This document shows, in pieces, positions 1 to 11,084 of a DNA stretch of 64,000 bases. The stretch's first letter is position 1. Every line of letters starts with the position of its first letter. The stretch spans positions 241,104,525-241,168,524 of the forward strand of contig CAKMRJ010005523.1 in NCBI GenBank assembly GCA_928212115.1, read 5' to 3'. Position numbers and translations under genes: made by a program. The notes beneath the pieces are model-generated. The model was given only the letters and a program-made list of their open reading frames with translations, had not been told where the DNA came from and did not search any database. The stretch comes from Lactuca virosa. Lineage: Eukaryota; Streptophyta; Magnoliopsida; Asterales; Asteraceae.

Positions 1-57
1 TGAGATCCCTCGAGTTATGATGAGTATTCTGATGATTGTTATGGTATATTTCCGAGT

Positions 58-1092
58 ATGGTGACGCTACGTGGTAGACTAGATGGCAGTTCTAGAGTCG
101 GCGAGGGATCAGGCTCGGACTCTGGAGCCGGGCAGCTCGATGATCAGATGAGGGAGTTCATTCCATCTGAGATTACGTACAGTATCACTTACCAGACTCC
201 CGTGATCTTCGGTATGGTCAAGGAGGGCATTTTGGAGATTCTTGATGAGAAGCGGAGTGCATTCCGCACTGAGATAGCGGCCATGATAGGGACGCGTGCG
301 TTGATTATTCGGGAGTTCAGAGCTTCTGAAGCTCCAGATTTCTATGGGGATAGGGACCCCATCGCTAGCAGCAGATGGTTGGCAGATGTTGCCAACACTT
401 TTCGTACCAGCCATTGCCCGAGAGGGACAGGTCTGACTTACTTCCTGCCTCCTAAAGGACAGGGCACGTGATTGACGGGAAGAGGTTGGTAGTGAGTTGG
501 GTGATGATGTGGTCGATGCTATGTCATGGGATGACTTCTAGACCGGATTCCGGGTAGAGTTTGCCCAGGCGATTGAGGCGCAGCAGTTGGCGCAAGAGTT
601 GTTAGATCTCCGCCAGACTACAGAAACTGTGACAGAGATCACTGCCAAGTCTCAAGAGAGAGCTGATTTGGTACCGCAGTATGCAGTAGATGAGGAAATG
701 AAGAGGGTAAGGTATCATGACATACTGCAGAATGATAGTAGGGAGATCGTGAGTATCTCGGGTGCGAGACCCTGATTGATGCGACTTCTAGAGCCCGATA
801 ATGGGATATACAGTTGGAGCACATAGGGAAGCGGGAACCAGATCAGTTGCATATATTGGAGGGTCTTGGGAAGAGACCCAAGATTTCATATCAGCTTTTG
901 AGAGGCCAGCAGGACCAGATTCAGTGCAGCACGTGCGGAAAGTTGCATGATGGAGTATTTCGTTCCAAGGGTTTGAGTAAGTGTAACTCTGGGTTTATCC
1001 TCTGTTTGTGTTTGAATTATATTTTCAAAAGATGTCATATGCCAATTGCATACCGAGAATTATTAGCGGATAGCGAAAGGTCATTCCCCTAA
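58..1092 (+). pseudogene. Ty3/gypsy gag remnant
   Basis: Three open segments (58-471, 587-775, 814-1092) in shifting frames. The first holds the capsid-type motif FRASEAPDFYGDRDP followed by SSRWLADVANTFRTSHCP, which in plant gypsy Gag precedes the retrotransposon-gag domain. The second holds QTTETVTEITAKSQERA and YHDILQNDSREIVSI, the distal part of the same domain. The third contains a single CSTCGKLHDG-like stretch that may be a degraded zinc knuckle. Frameshifts, and a stop just before the second segment, show that it is dead. The family assignment is from remembered motif order, not from a search. Confidence 0.75.
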
Positions 1093-1650
1093 TTGCAGGA
1101 TTGGGAGTGTACAACGTCATTTTGGGTTATGGTCGAGATCAGATCAGGGGTGTTCTGTGGAAGTTTTACAGTCAGGGTTCTGCAAGATGGTTATCCAGCA
1201 TCGATAGGATTTGGTGGTCCTAGTAATCGTTACTGATTGGCTAGTAAAGGAGCACTAGTTGGTAAGAGCTTATTGTCATCGGATCGATCATTGGAAAGTG
1301 AGAAGTATTGGAAATTCTTCAATTTTCATGTATTGTGAAGGCTTAGTCGAACCTAAGTGGGGGAGAATCGTCTAGGGATTCAGAAGCAGGATCAGTTTTG
1401 AAACTGGGATAAGTTTCGCATCCTTGTCAGAAGGAAGACGGCGCAGGCGGCTGCATGGAATGAGGATAGTGTGAGTTGAAAGTTCGGAAAACTTTTCGGT
1501 AATAAGATCGCGTTCTCGGAATGTTTGATAGCCAGTTTCAGGGAATCAGGTTGGGGATTCCAATCAGGACATGGGTTCAGTGTTGGATGTTAAGTCGTGT
1601 GTAGGCTCGACGCTGGATGTGCTCGGATTAGTAATCAGCGATTGAGACAT
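1093..1650 (+). other. Noncoding internal region of element B
   Basis: No long reading frame and no recognisable pol motif. A PPT-like AAGTGGGGGAGAAT lies at about 1358, which may be a duplicated or relic 3' end of an internal domain, but no LTR start follows it. Confidence 0.4.
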
Positions 1651-2012
1651 CGTGGAAAGTGTTGTAAGACTGCGGGATAGCCGTAGTATTCACTAGCAGT
1701 CAGATAGTGTGGAAAGTGTTATAAGTCTGCGAGTGTAGCCGTAGCATTCTCAAGGTTAGCAGATAGTGATAGAAGTGTTGTAAGTCTACGGGTGTAGCCG
1801 TAGTATTCACAAGGTTAGCAGATAGTGCTAGATGTGTTGTAAGTATGTGGGTGTAGCCGCAACATTCACAACATTAGCAGATAGTGCTAGAAGTGTTGCA
1901 AGTCTGCGGGTGTAGCAGTAGCATTCACAAGGTTGTCAGATAGTGCTAGAGTGTTGTAAGTCTGCGGGTGTAGCCGTAGCATTCACTAGGTTAATAGATA
2001 GCATGGGTGTGT
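1651..2012 (+). repeat. 59-60 bp tandem array, about six copies
   Basis: The unit has the core GTGTTGTAAGTCTGCGGGTG, then TAGCCGTAGCATTCAC, then AGGTTAGCAGATAGTGCTAG. Copies are 85-95 percent alike by eye, with start spacing close to 59. Flanks have no unit similarity. It lies in the noncoding internal part of element B, where autonomous elements would have pol. Confidence 0.85.
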
Positions 2013-2710
2013 TGTTAAAACGCGAAAGGAATATAGTAGTACCCACAAGTTCTGGTGCAGCAGTGAGGGCGTGGCAAATCCATGGACTGGTTTATGGAAT
2101 TCCCCAGATGAATTAGACCTGGTTGAGCCAGTGATAAGACCGTAGGAACGCCACTACAGTCATGGGATCAATGAAGTAATGGACCATATAAGGTCGTTTG
2201 TAGGATAAGGCTACCTTTTGGTCATGTAACATTCACCTTTAGCCTTAGATTTGGTGACGTCAGGATTCAACGTATGGGCCCGAGCTGTCACACCCCCAAA
2301 CCAGAACGGCGGAAACATTCGGGGGCGGAGGACTTCATGTAAGTATCACAACACATGCAATATAGTAATCAAAGTACAAACAACCATTGTATTAATAAGT
2401 ATAAGTTTTACATAAGTGTTTAACCATTACATATTCAAACATCAAAGTAGATACAGTAGAAGACAAGAGTCGCAGTACGGTACTAGATAGTCTTCCCAAA
2501 AGCTTCAGGAGTGTACCTGTCTACTGGATTCCTGAGAATACAAGTTATTTTGAAAGAGTAGATCAGCATTTAAGCTGGTGAGTTCATAAGTATTTTAGTT
2601 ATATAAAGTATACTCTAAGTTCTTGGAAAAGTTCGCTGGTTCCTCCAGAAAATCCTATATTTCCTGATGTGATAAAATGATAACCTCAATAGTTCCCTCT
2701 GCAATTACTT

Positions 2711-2871
2711 AGTTTATACTAGTTATATATAACCTAATATCGAATGGACAGTTAAATGGGTGTATCTGCCCTAAGCCCACAACCAAACAAGGAACAGGAA
2801 CTAAGGCGGAAGTCACACATTTCACTGTCAATCGAGTATTACTTATATATAACTCTGATGTATAAACTAAG
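2711..2871. repeat. Palindromic repeat, copy 1 of 4
   Basis: Arms AGTTTATAC and GTATAAACT bracket a conserved centre with AACCAAACAAGGAACAGGAA. The same centre flanked by local inverted arms recurs at 3841-3985, 5934-6090 and 6668-6820. The arms differ between copies but stay complementary within each. Confidence 0.65.
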
Positions 2872-2950
2872 GAATTATAGAATTAGCCACTAAAGGTCCT
2901 TTATGTTATACAAGTTTAAAGAGAGTGAATGACTAAGTTCCATCTGATAA

Positions 2951-3095
2951 GTAGTTTTAAATCCCCATAAAACCGTTTCTGAATAGTAGTTTTAAATCCC
3001 CATAAAACTGTTTCTGAATAGTAGTTTTAAATCCCCATAAAACCGTTCCATTTGTAAAAGTAGTTTAATCCCATAAACCGTTTCATTTGTAAAAG
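2951..3095. repeat. 35-bp tandem repeat, four copies
   Basis: Units start at 2951, 2986, 3021 and about 3060 with core GTAGTTTTAAATCCCCATAA followed by AACCGTTTC. Lies inside the putative LTR intron of element A. Confidence 0.85.
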
Positions 3096-3840
3096 TATTC
3101 TTAGTTATATCCGTTCTACAGTATATTTGCTATACTTGAAAATATTATATTATCCATAATACTGATTTGTGGTTTTAAACGTTCCAAAACCAAAAGTACA
3201 AGTATATTTGCTATACTTGATTTCATGATACGTAGTTTTTACTATAAATAAAAACTAACAGAAGGTATATTTGGTCAGTAAAATAGATATGATGTAATTA
3301 TCTTTTCTTAGTGTTTTAAGAGAAGTATATTACTAAGTAATTTAATCGTTGTTTTATCCATGTGAGTTCTATTAACCATACTAGTATGACTGATGTGCCT
3401 GATGCGACGTTCTTCAGGCGTCGGAAATGATATGAAATTTGTCACCCTAGGCCTGCCGGCCAAACTGTAGCGAACAGTTAAGGTGCGGGATTGTCAGTCC
3501 CGTATAGATCTATACACAAATTCACGCTCTCCCTCCAGGAGATTCTGGTTAATAAGTCAGGACTTAAGGTCGTACTTAGATAAGTACACCATGAAGAGTC
3601 TCACAAATTTATTGTTTCAACGAAATTACGAGTAATACAGTGGAAAAAGCCTTTTAACAGTAATGATGAAACTTTTCCATATATAAGTTTAAGATCATTG
3701 ATATTGAGAATTGACTCATAAATTATACCTATTATAATTTATATGTTCTATCTTATTAGCATGATTTCTCATGGATGAACACATTTGCTCAGCATGATAC
3801 AAAGGTAATGATACCGAATGAAGTAACCTTTTATATTCCC

Positions 3841-3985
3841 ATATGTATAACGTATATAATTAAGAAGGAAACGACCTTCGGACAATTAACCTCACCTCAA
3901 ATCCACATCCAAATAAGGAAAATGAGATAAGGCAACTCTTTAGTCCTAAGCCCTTTAAGTTTTATTTATATACTTATACATATAT
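3841..3985. repeat. Palindromic repeat, copy 2 of 4
   Basis: Arms GTATAACGTATATAA and TTATATACTTATAC enclose CACATCCAAATAAGGAAAATG, a diverged form of the centre seen in copy 1. Confidence 0.5.
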
Positions 3986-4202
3986 GAATATGATATTGAT
4001 AATTATAATTTGAAATAGTTTATAAAACCTTTTTTCAAAGAATTTAACAATATTAAAAGAGGTTACATGGCTTTAAAGATTTAACATGGCTTAAAGTCAT
4101 TTTGGAAGTATTTGGTAATCCTTAAAAGCATAAGGAAACCCTTTGTGTGATTATTATCACATACAATTATTAACACAATTTAGATTGTGTTCAACTTGTA
4201 TT

Positions 4203-4217
4203 CCCCCCCCCCCCCCC
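4203..4217. repeat. Homopolymer C15 (G-run on the LTR sense strand)
   Basis: Fifteen consecutive C. On the LTR sense strand this is a G-run about 53 bp inside the putative intron. A G-run lies at the matching place (about 61070) in the LTR at 59283-62693. Confidence 0.9.
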
Positions 4218-4839
4218 TAAAAAGCATTTAAAACCATTTAAAAATGTATATTATAGGGGTATGAACTCACTTGATAAGTGGTGATTTGGGCAGCGTTTCG
4301 TTTCTATAGATGATCTTTCTCGAAGAAACCGCGAGTTTTTAATTAAAAACCAGGCTTTACGCGGGCAACACTTCAACTGGAAAGAGGTTAGCTTCTCGAG
4401 AATTCAGGGGCTTCGGGGCTTGCTTCGGGTTTTAGATATGATACCGGGGCTTTAGGGGGTTGTAAGAAAGTTTAAAGGAGTGAAAAATGTGAAAAAGGGT
4501 GAACTTTGGTGTAAAAAGGTTATGAAAGTTCTCGGTTTAACATAATCTACAACTTTCATTTAGATTGTTATGGCTAAAAAGCCTTTTATCGAAAATTCAC
4601 ATTTTACATTGAATAGTGTTTTGCCGGTTTTTTCGCGGATCTTCGATTGTTCATAACTTCTTCGTTATAACTCGGATTTCAGTGTTCTTTATATTTTTGG
4701 AAACCTTGTTACAATATCTACCACTTTGTTCATCCCAATTACGATTATTGATCAATTTATTTTTGACCTAAATTTGACTGGTGTTACATTATCCCCCTTT
4801 AGAGGGAATTTCGTCCCGAAATTAAGTCTAAAGTGATAC

Positions 4840-5340
4840 TCATGGACTAGGGAAAAGATGTGGATATTTTCGTTTCATATAATCTTCCCCTTCCCAAGTG
4901 AATTCAGGTCCCCGGTTTGTAATCCAGCAAACCTTCACTATCGGGATAAGACTTTGCTTGGTTCTTTTGATTTCCCTATCCATGAGTTCTATTGGTTCTT
5001 CTACAAAGTGTAGACTTATGTTTAACTTGATTTCATCGAGTGGAATAACAAATGTTTCATCGGATAGATACCTCTTTAGATTAGATATGTGAAAGGTGGG
5101 ATGAATGTTATTAAGTTTTTGTGGTAGTTTAATTTTATAAGCTACAAGACCGATTCTGGAAAGAATCTCGAATGGTCCTATGTACCTTGGATTTAGTATT
5201 CCACGCTTTCTTAAGCGTATCTTGCCCTTCCGGGGTGAGACCTTCATATGACAAGGTCACCAACCTGGAATTCCAAGCGTTTTCTCTTATCAAAGGCGTA
5301 GCTTTTCTGATTAACTCTGGAAGCTTCATGTCGCTTCTTG
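4840..5340 (-). pseudogene. Ty3/gypsy integrase C-terminus with chromodomain
   Basis: A 135-residue frame (5247-4840) carries the end of a chromoviral polyprotein: GPFEILSRIGLVAYKIKLP, then HPTFHISNLKRYL, then the chromodomain-like VEEPIELMDREIKR, SLIPIVKVCW and GPEFTWEGEDYMK, ending just before the 3' LTR as expected. Residues further upstream (the Q-V-G-D-L-V motif) continue in another frame at 5329-5248, so a frameshift separates them. Chromodomains steer integration into heterochromatin in this lineage. The product cannot be made intact here. Confidence 0.88.
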
Positions 5341-5933
5341 ATTCGTATTCTCTTTTTGGTAGTCTCTTGGAATAATTCCGGTCCAGCGAAGGTGCTGTGT
5401 GGAAATTGGACCTCTAGCTAGTTGCGTGTCACCTAATTTAGTCCACTGCAGATAGGATCTGAACTTGCGACCACAGAAGGGTTCGAATGGAGCAACTTAA
5501 ATGCTAGCAGGATAAAGGACTTGACTAATTGGTAAATGGGTATCCCAAACTTTACCAAAGTCGATCATATATGCTCATGACTATTCTAGTTCCCAGATAT
5601 TTCTGAAGTGACTGCCTGAACAGGGAGATGATTCTATTATCTCAACGGAGATAACAGATATTAGAACACCATGCACTCTGACTAATCTCTCTAACACACG
5701 TTCTAGTTATCTTCTCTATTTGCCTGTTTCTTCAAAATTATAGGAAGTGCGCGGACTTGGCTAATTTGTCGACGATCACCCAAAATGGCATCAAGTCCAC
5801 CTGTTGCCTTGGTAACTTGATTATAAAGCCCATTGATCCGCTACCACTTCCACTCAGGTATCTCCGGTTGTTGTAGTAAGCATGTGGCTTTTGCCTCGAT
5901 AAGACTCATACTTGGCTCATCTATCATCACCTC
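5341..5933 (-). pseudogene. Degraded pol of element A
   Basis: Short broken stretches consistent with an integrase core upstream of the C-terminus, with stops in all frames. No catalytic residue can be placed with confidence. Confidence 0.4.
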
Positions 5934-6090
5934 ATGTATACGAGTCATATATAATTTAGATTGACAAAACGTTCGGTTGGGTGGCTCTGCCCCAAGTCCA
6001 CAGCCATATAAGGAACAGGAAATAGGGCGGAATCACACATCCTAAATCTTGTTGAGTCTAAATTATATGCCACTCTTGTGTATACATTTA
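5934..6090. repeat. Palindromic repeat, copy 3 of 4
   Basis: Left arm GTATACGAGTCATATATAAT and right arm ATTATATGCCACTCTTG with GTATAC; centre contains CCATATAAGGAACAGGAAAT. Internal region of element A. Confidence 0.65.
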
Positions 6091-6667
6091 GCAATGATAG
6101 ATTAGTCTAATGAGTTCTTAGTCTCTATTCTTGAACTTGACCTGCGGTACAATGATTTTCCTATGACATCTAATGGGGTACTTCGGTGGTTACTGACTTC
6201 TGAAACTTCTTTGGTGCTTTTTGCTTCAAGTTTCCTGTCTACTGAGTAGGCTAGGAGGTGGGGTATCCTTCGCATGGGTACTTCTGAAGTTTTGAAATGA
6301 GAGATGACCTAAGGGTTTGCGTTATGGATTGGAAGAATTTCATCTTACGGCTGATTAAGGAAAAAGTTCTCTTACACAGTATAAGAATTTTCACATGGTA
6401 AGGACCAGGCCAAACCATGTCGAATGAGGATGTCGGAAATTTTCTTGACGAAATAGATATTAAGTCGTTCTGGGGGAAATGATTACTAGGATAATGAACT
6501 ATCCTATGTACCTAAGTTTTCAGCGCTTCCGGTTTTATTTTGTTATTACTGTTACGAATCCCGTTTTTTATTCGAAATTGGCGGGTACTACCAATACAAG
6601 GGTTCTGATAATTTGAAATTATGAACTTCCATGAAATGATCCTTACTAGGTCTCTCTATAATCGCTT
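6091..6667. other. Unassigned internal DNA of element A
   Basis: No reading frame, repeat or motif that I can support between palindromic copies 3 and 4. Confidence 0.4.
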
Positions 6668-6820
6668 GGTGTATACAAGTCATGTATAATTAAGATTGGT
6701 AAGACCTTTAACTGAGCAACCCTGCCCTAAATCCAAAACCAAACAAGGAACAGGAAATGAGACGGGATTACTCACTCTAAGTCTACAAATCTTAATTATA
6801 AATGACCCTTATGTATACAC
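6668..6820. repeat. Palindromic repeat, copy 4 of 4
   Basis: The best preserved foldback: left arm GTATACAAGTCATGTATAAT then TAAGATT; right arm AATCTTAATTATAAATGAC then GTATAC. Centre contains CCAAACAAGGAACAGGAAAT. Confidence 0.75.
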
Positions 6821-6911
6821 TAAGCCATCATAGCTTACCTGTTAGGGTTTCAAATTTTATATGAATGTTGTGATTTAATTTGAACGGGAGAGTAATCATA
6901 ATTATAGATAA

Positions 6912-7130
6912 TTATTGGGGTTTGGAAGCGTACCAAAAATATAGAAGGGTTCTTTGATGTCTTCCCATGTATTGGGGCCAAACTTCTCCTGCTACCCCGT
7001 CGTTCTTCTCTGTTGGACAGTCCCTCTTGTAATGTCCTATTTCACCACAAAGGTGACATATTGGAATGGTTCTAACATTGGTAGTTGAAGTGATGAACTC
7101 AACCGAAGTTCTACAGATGATGGTAGTTGC
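6912..7130 (-). pseudogene. gag zinc knuckle fragment joined to LTR sequence
   Basis: The frame running 7241-6912 contains a canonical CX2CX4HX4C knuckle, CHLCGEIGHYKRDC, at about 7058-7017. Its N-terminal part is translated LTR sequence, so the frame is a chimera made by the deletion that fused the 5' LTR to gag. It would bind nucleic acid in an intact Gag; here it is a relic. Confidence 0.8.
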
Positions 7131-7864
7131 ACTTGCTGTAGGTGCACCATGCGATTTTTCTCGTGGCCGAAGGTGCACCATGCGATTTTTCCCGGTTCTC
7201 AAGATTTTTCGATTTTTGTGCCCAAAACTTGCGAAATTCATAACTTTCGCATACGAGCTCCGTTTTCAACGTTCTTTTTATGCACGCGTAGGTAAATATA
7301 CTCTACGAATTTCGTTTAGGCTTCGTCAGCTAATTTTGACTTTATTTTTAATATTATTACTTTTAACAGACTGGGACAGGAAATCCGTTAAAAATTCATA
7401 ACTTCTTTATTCGAAGTCCGTTTTCGTCTGTCTTTTTACCGTTGTACTACTATTAACGATACCTTCGATTCTCGTTTAGGTTGTATCGGCTAAAAATCAT
7501 TCGATCTTTATTTGAAGTTTTTAGCTGTATACTACTATACTGAACTTTAGAAAAATCATAACTTCCTCATACGAAGTCAGATTTTGACATTCTTTTTATG
7601 AAAGTTCTCGGTTTAACATAATCTACAACTTTCATTTAGATTGTTATGGCTTAAAAGCCTTTTATCGAAAATTCACATTTTACACTGAACAGTGTTTTGC
7701 CGGTTTTGTCGCGGATCTTCGATTGGTCATAACTTCTTCGTTATAACTTGGATTTCAGTGTTCTTTATATTTATGGAAACCTTGTTACAATCTCTACCAC
7801 TTTATTCATCTCAATTACGATTATTGATCAATTTATTTTTGACCTAATTTTGACTGGTGTTACA
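7131..7864 (-). repeat. 5' LTR remnant of element A
   Basis: Starts TGTAACACCAG at 7864 and runs left with the same sequence as the 3' LTR for 260 bp, then through repeated GAAGTTATGA-type blocks spaced roughly 150 bp, and two copies of a segment containing the palindrome GGTGCACC near 7150 and 7180. Truncated at about 7131. Confidence 0.8.
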
Positions 7865-7869
7865 CGAGC

Positions 7870-8575
7870 GGTTAGATCAGAAGGTCGTTAGAGCCACAAT
7901 GGCAAGATAACTAATGGCAACTATTGACAGACAAGGATTTCATTCGCAAATCGTGTGGGGCGACTACGTGGGAGTCCTTTGGATCCGCAACCGGGCCGGA
8001 ACCCGGTATTTCAGATGACTGGTGAACAAATTGAGACTAGGGAGGTCTCGGTAGATTTGGAAAGCAGCCATGTGGTAGCATGCTGTTTCGGGCAGTTTCA
8101 GTGTTTTGGCAGTATTAGTATTAGTGTTTTAGAATTTCAGGAATGGACGGGTAACAGATTGTTTGGGTTATGATAAGTCACTCATAGTGGGATTATCTGA
8201 GCCCTGGCCAAGTATAAGTGATCTGCAGGGATAGTTGGGTCTGTGATTCAGTTTTCTAGTGGGAACCTCAGATTATCAGAAGTTGAGTAGCCAGTGGAAG
8301 ACAAGTGCAAAGGGTTCGATAATAATTAAGTATGGACGGTCTGTCAGGGAGTCATACCATCTCGAAACTTCAGGATTTAGATTGAGTAAATGTGATCATA
8401 ATGCCAGGAATTCGTGCATCTTTAAGTTTTAAAAACCCTGCAAGGGATGGTTTTGGTTTCCTTGGAAATGCTAGGCTATGCTCGGGATTGTGGCCATGTC
8501 ATTTAAGTGTTTTGGTGTAACAGGGATGGTAAGGAATGATTTCGAGGACGAAATCTAATTTAAGTGGGGGAGAAT
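7870..8575 (+). other. 3' internal region and polypurine tract of element B
   Basis: Continues element B after the inserted element. No gene. Ends with TTTCGAGGACGAAATC and AAGTGGGGGAGAAT, the typical end of gypsy internal domains, abutting the 3' LTR. Confidence 0.65.
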
Positions 8576-9522
8576 TGTAACATCCTGTTTATTAGATAAA
8601 TAATTAGATAAAGATTAATAAATGAATAGTAGCCCTAAAATCCATAATATTTATCGGGGTGTTGGTTCCGGGGAGTCAAATGACATGATTTGGAGTTTCG
8701 GGGGTTAAAATCTAATTCCCAAACTAGTTTGTAAAGAATTTTGGAGGTTGAGGGTTGTTTGGTAAATTCTGGATTTAAATTGAAAGGATTTTTAGAAACT
8801 GGGGGTTAAATGGTAAATATTGGATTAAAGTTGAATAGATTTTATGGAGACAGGGGCTAAAGTGTAAGTTTTGGGCTTAAGCTGGAAAGGTTTTGTGGTG
8901 GAGGGGACTAAACTCGTTAAAAAGGATGAAAGTTTGATATTGAACACGGGATTTGAACCTGACGACCTTCCCTCCCGTTTTAAGGCTGCTACTTCCAAAC
9001 CCTAACCCTAATGATAAACAACAGCTGCCACCTTATACCTCCTAGCCACCGGCCGTCGTCACCACCCATCTAGTTCGTGTATCCGACCAGCTAGCGGCCA
9101 CCGAACATCCACCATTCTTCTTCTTCTTCTCCTACTTCAGCCACCACCGAAGGTGGAAGTCATTCAGCCACTGCCGAAGACGCCGACAAAGACGAGCGGT
9201 TGTTTTCCGACGCTACATCAGTTGTGGGGAAACCGGAAGACCGACGATTACAGGGAGTTGTTGTGGTTCGGGGTTGGATCGCTACCTCTCTTCTCCATTT
9301 CTTGCTGCCGACGTGTCGTTCCGCTGAAGACAAAGCCGCTCCTACCGCCGCTAATGCCGATCTTAACGCTGCTGTAGTCGGCTGTTTCATTCACTTTCGT
9401 CGCCGCACACCACAGGTGGGTGATTGGGTTCGCTTTTTGAGCAAAGGATGGGTGCTTATGCTTCTACTACTGTTGTGCGTACCATGTGTGCTTTGGCTAT
9501 CGGACACCACAAGAGGAGCCAT

Positions 9523-9794
9523 CACCACCACCGTGAGGTGGTGGCTATCACCTCCGAACAACGCCTGCCACCACAAGGGTGGTTGTGCGGGTGTGTGTGT
9601 ATGTGTGTGTTATATTATATGTGTAATCTTTTAATAATATGTTGTATGTACATTATTTGGATGGAAACCCGAAGAAAACCCACCACCACCACCGTGAGGT
9701 GGTGGCTGCCGCCACTAGTCGCCCTCTGCCGCCACCAGTCGCCGCCGCCGTGAGCCGCCATTGACCACCACTACCCGAGGTGGTAGTGGGTGGT
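9523..9794. repeat. CCACC/GGTGG palindrome cluster in LTR B
   Basis: CCACCACCGTGAGGTGGTGG occurs near 9525 and 9687, and a longer dyad with centre ACTACCCGAGGTGG at 9764-9794. These stand at the place in the LTR where other families carry different palindromes. Confidence 0.8.
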
Positions 9795-10408
9795 GCCCAA
9801 CTTAATTAATAATTAATTAATCTAAAACTTAACAAATGGATTAATTGGAATATGATTGGGTTGGAAACCCTAATTAGGGTTTAGAAAACCCTAATTTGGC
9901 TTGGGCCTTGAGTTGGGCCTTTCTATTGGGTTTTGGTGATTGGGCTACTGATGGACCATCCAAGAACAACCATATGAACTAGAATATTCGAATTGGGCTT
10001 TAGGATAAGGCCCATTGGGAAGGCGTGGGCCTAATTTGGAAAATTGGGCCAAAAGTGGGCCATAATTAGGTTTTGAAGAATATGAGATATTGGATCATCG
10101 GAATGCCAAGCGTTGGACTAGAATAAATGGTTGGACCTTAAGGTAAAACCATATAGGGGTTTGGGCCCAATTTGGAAAATTGGGCCTTGGTTGATTATTT
10201 GACTTTTGGGCCTTCAGAGTATGAGCTTGGGCCTTAATCTTGGACCAAGCTAGGTTAGGGGTAAAATGGTCCATTTACCCCAAGTGGGGATTTTAGGGTT
10301 ATGCTTTGGAAACCCAAATGGTTAATTGGGTTTTGTTTTGATGTTGACAGCTTGGGGATCCATCAGCCAGCAGCCCGAGATTTATTCGCGGGACTTCAGC
10401 AGTGCGAG

Positions 10409-11084
10409 GTGAGTCTTCTCTTGTAGGAACGGGTCTAAGGCACCAATGTCGGCCCGTTTATGTATGTTAGTATATGTTGGACTTAGGTCCGATGTCGGGG
10501 TTAGCCCGATGTAGAATATATGTTTCCGGACCTCGGTCCGATGTCGGGACAATCCCGAGGAATGTTTCTATGCTTGATGTCTTTGTGATTTCTTGCATAT
10601 GTTTGTTTATATGTTTCGGGCTTCGGTCCGATGTCAGGGCAAGCCCGAGGAATGTTTAGCTTATTCGTTATGTGTTATGTGTTCCGGACCTCGGTCTGAT
10701 TTCGGGGCAAGCCCGAGGAATGTTTATGTGTTTATGATATGTGTTTATGTTTTATGTTTGTTGATATGATATGTGTATACCAGACTTCGGTACGATGTCG
10801 GGCGGGGCCCGATGCCGGGCAAGCCGATGTCGGGCGGGGGCCGATGTAGTGGGCTAGGCCCAAGTTATGTTTATGTTATGTGTTTATGTTATATGCATTG
10901 TTGATATGTTTATATGTATACCGGATTCCGGTCTGATGCCAGGCGGGGCCCGATGACGGATGCGTCCGATGCTGGGCGGGGCCCGATGTAGCGGGCAAGG
11001 CCTAATGTATGATGTGTATGGTATGTGGTGGTTTTGGGGAGACTCACTAAGCTTCGTGCTTATAGTTTTCAGTTTTGGTTTCAG
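10409..11084 (+). other. Putative LTR-borne leader intron in LTR B
   Basis: Donor GCGAG|GTGAGTCTTC at 10409, hairpin with loop AAGGCACCAATG at 10430-10456, GC-rich repeats with TCCGATGTCGGG motifs at about 10470-11000, then ACTCACTAAGCTTCG and acceptor TTTTGGTTTCAG|GTAC ending at 11084. The LTRs at 17051 and 45128 carry the same signals in the same order. Confidence 0.55.
10470..11000. repeat. Degenerate GC-rich tandem repeat in LTR B
   Basis: Recurrent CGGTCCGATGTCGGG and GCCCGAGGAATG blocks, then CGGGCGGGGCCCGATG blocks. Many are self-complementary. Confidence 0.8.

Larger units (their letters stand above)
2532..4270 (-). other. Putative LTR-borne leader intron in the element A LTR
   Basis: On the minus strand a donor CAA|GTGAGTTCATACC at 4270 is followed 1.74 kb later by an acceptor CTTGTATTCTCAG|GAA ending at 2532. 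The same donor and acceptor wording recurs in the LTR at 59283-62693. The interval contains a poly-G run close to the donor, a 35-bp tandem repeat and two palindromic repeats. Splicing is inferred from sequence only. Confidence 0.5.
2286..4788 (-). repeat. 3' LTR of element A
   Basis: Starts on the minus strand with TGTAACACC at 4788, immediately after a purine-rich AAAGGGGGATAA, and ends TGTGACA at 2286. About 2.5 kb, long for a gypsy LTR. The 4520-4788 portion is nearly the same as 7600-7864, proving these are the two LTRs of one element. Its distal half resembles the LTR at 59283-62693 (shared AACCAGA, GGGTGACAA and GAAACGTCG-like blocks in the same order). It contains no coding frame; the short frames within are chance. 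Confidence 0.88.
2286..7864 (-). mobile_element. Ty3/gypsy chromovirus, minus orientation, internally deleted (element A)
   Basis: Bounded by the 5-bp target duplication CGAGC at 2281-2285 and 7865-7869. Read on the minus strand: 5' LTR remnant (7864-7131), abrupt join to a gag zinc knuckle (7058-7017), decayed pol, integrase C-terminus with chromodomain (5340-4840), polypurine tract, and 3' LTR (4788-2286). The 5' LTR starts TGTAACACCAG and the 3' LTR ends in GGGGGTGTGACA, so the termini are near-inverted. A deletion removed the downstream half of the 5' LTR and most of gag. The element interrupts element B and is therefore younger than it. Confidence 0.85.

Noticed and set aside
1651..2012. 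CRISPR-like array
   Set aside because: The units are contiguous tandem repeats without unique spacers, in a plant genome.
9153..9753. Multiple overlapping frames in the GC-rich part of LTR B
   Set aside because: They lie within an LTR between promoter-like and splice-like signals, overlap one another on both strands and show no domain; low-complexity CCACC repeats keep them open.
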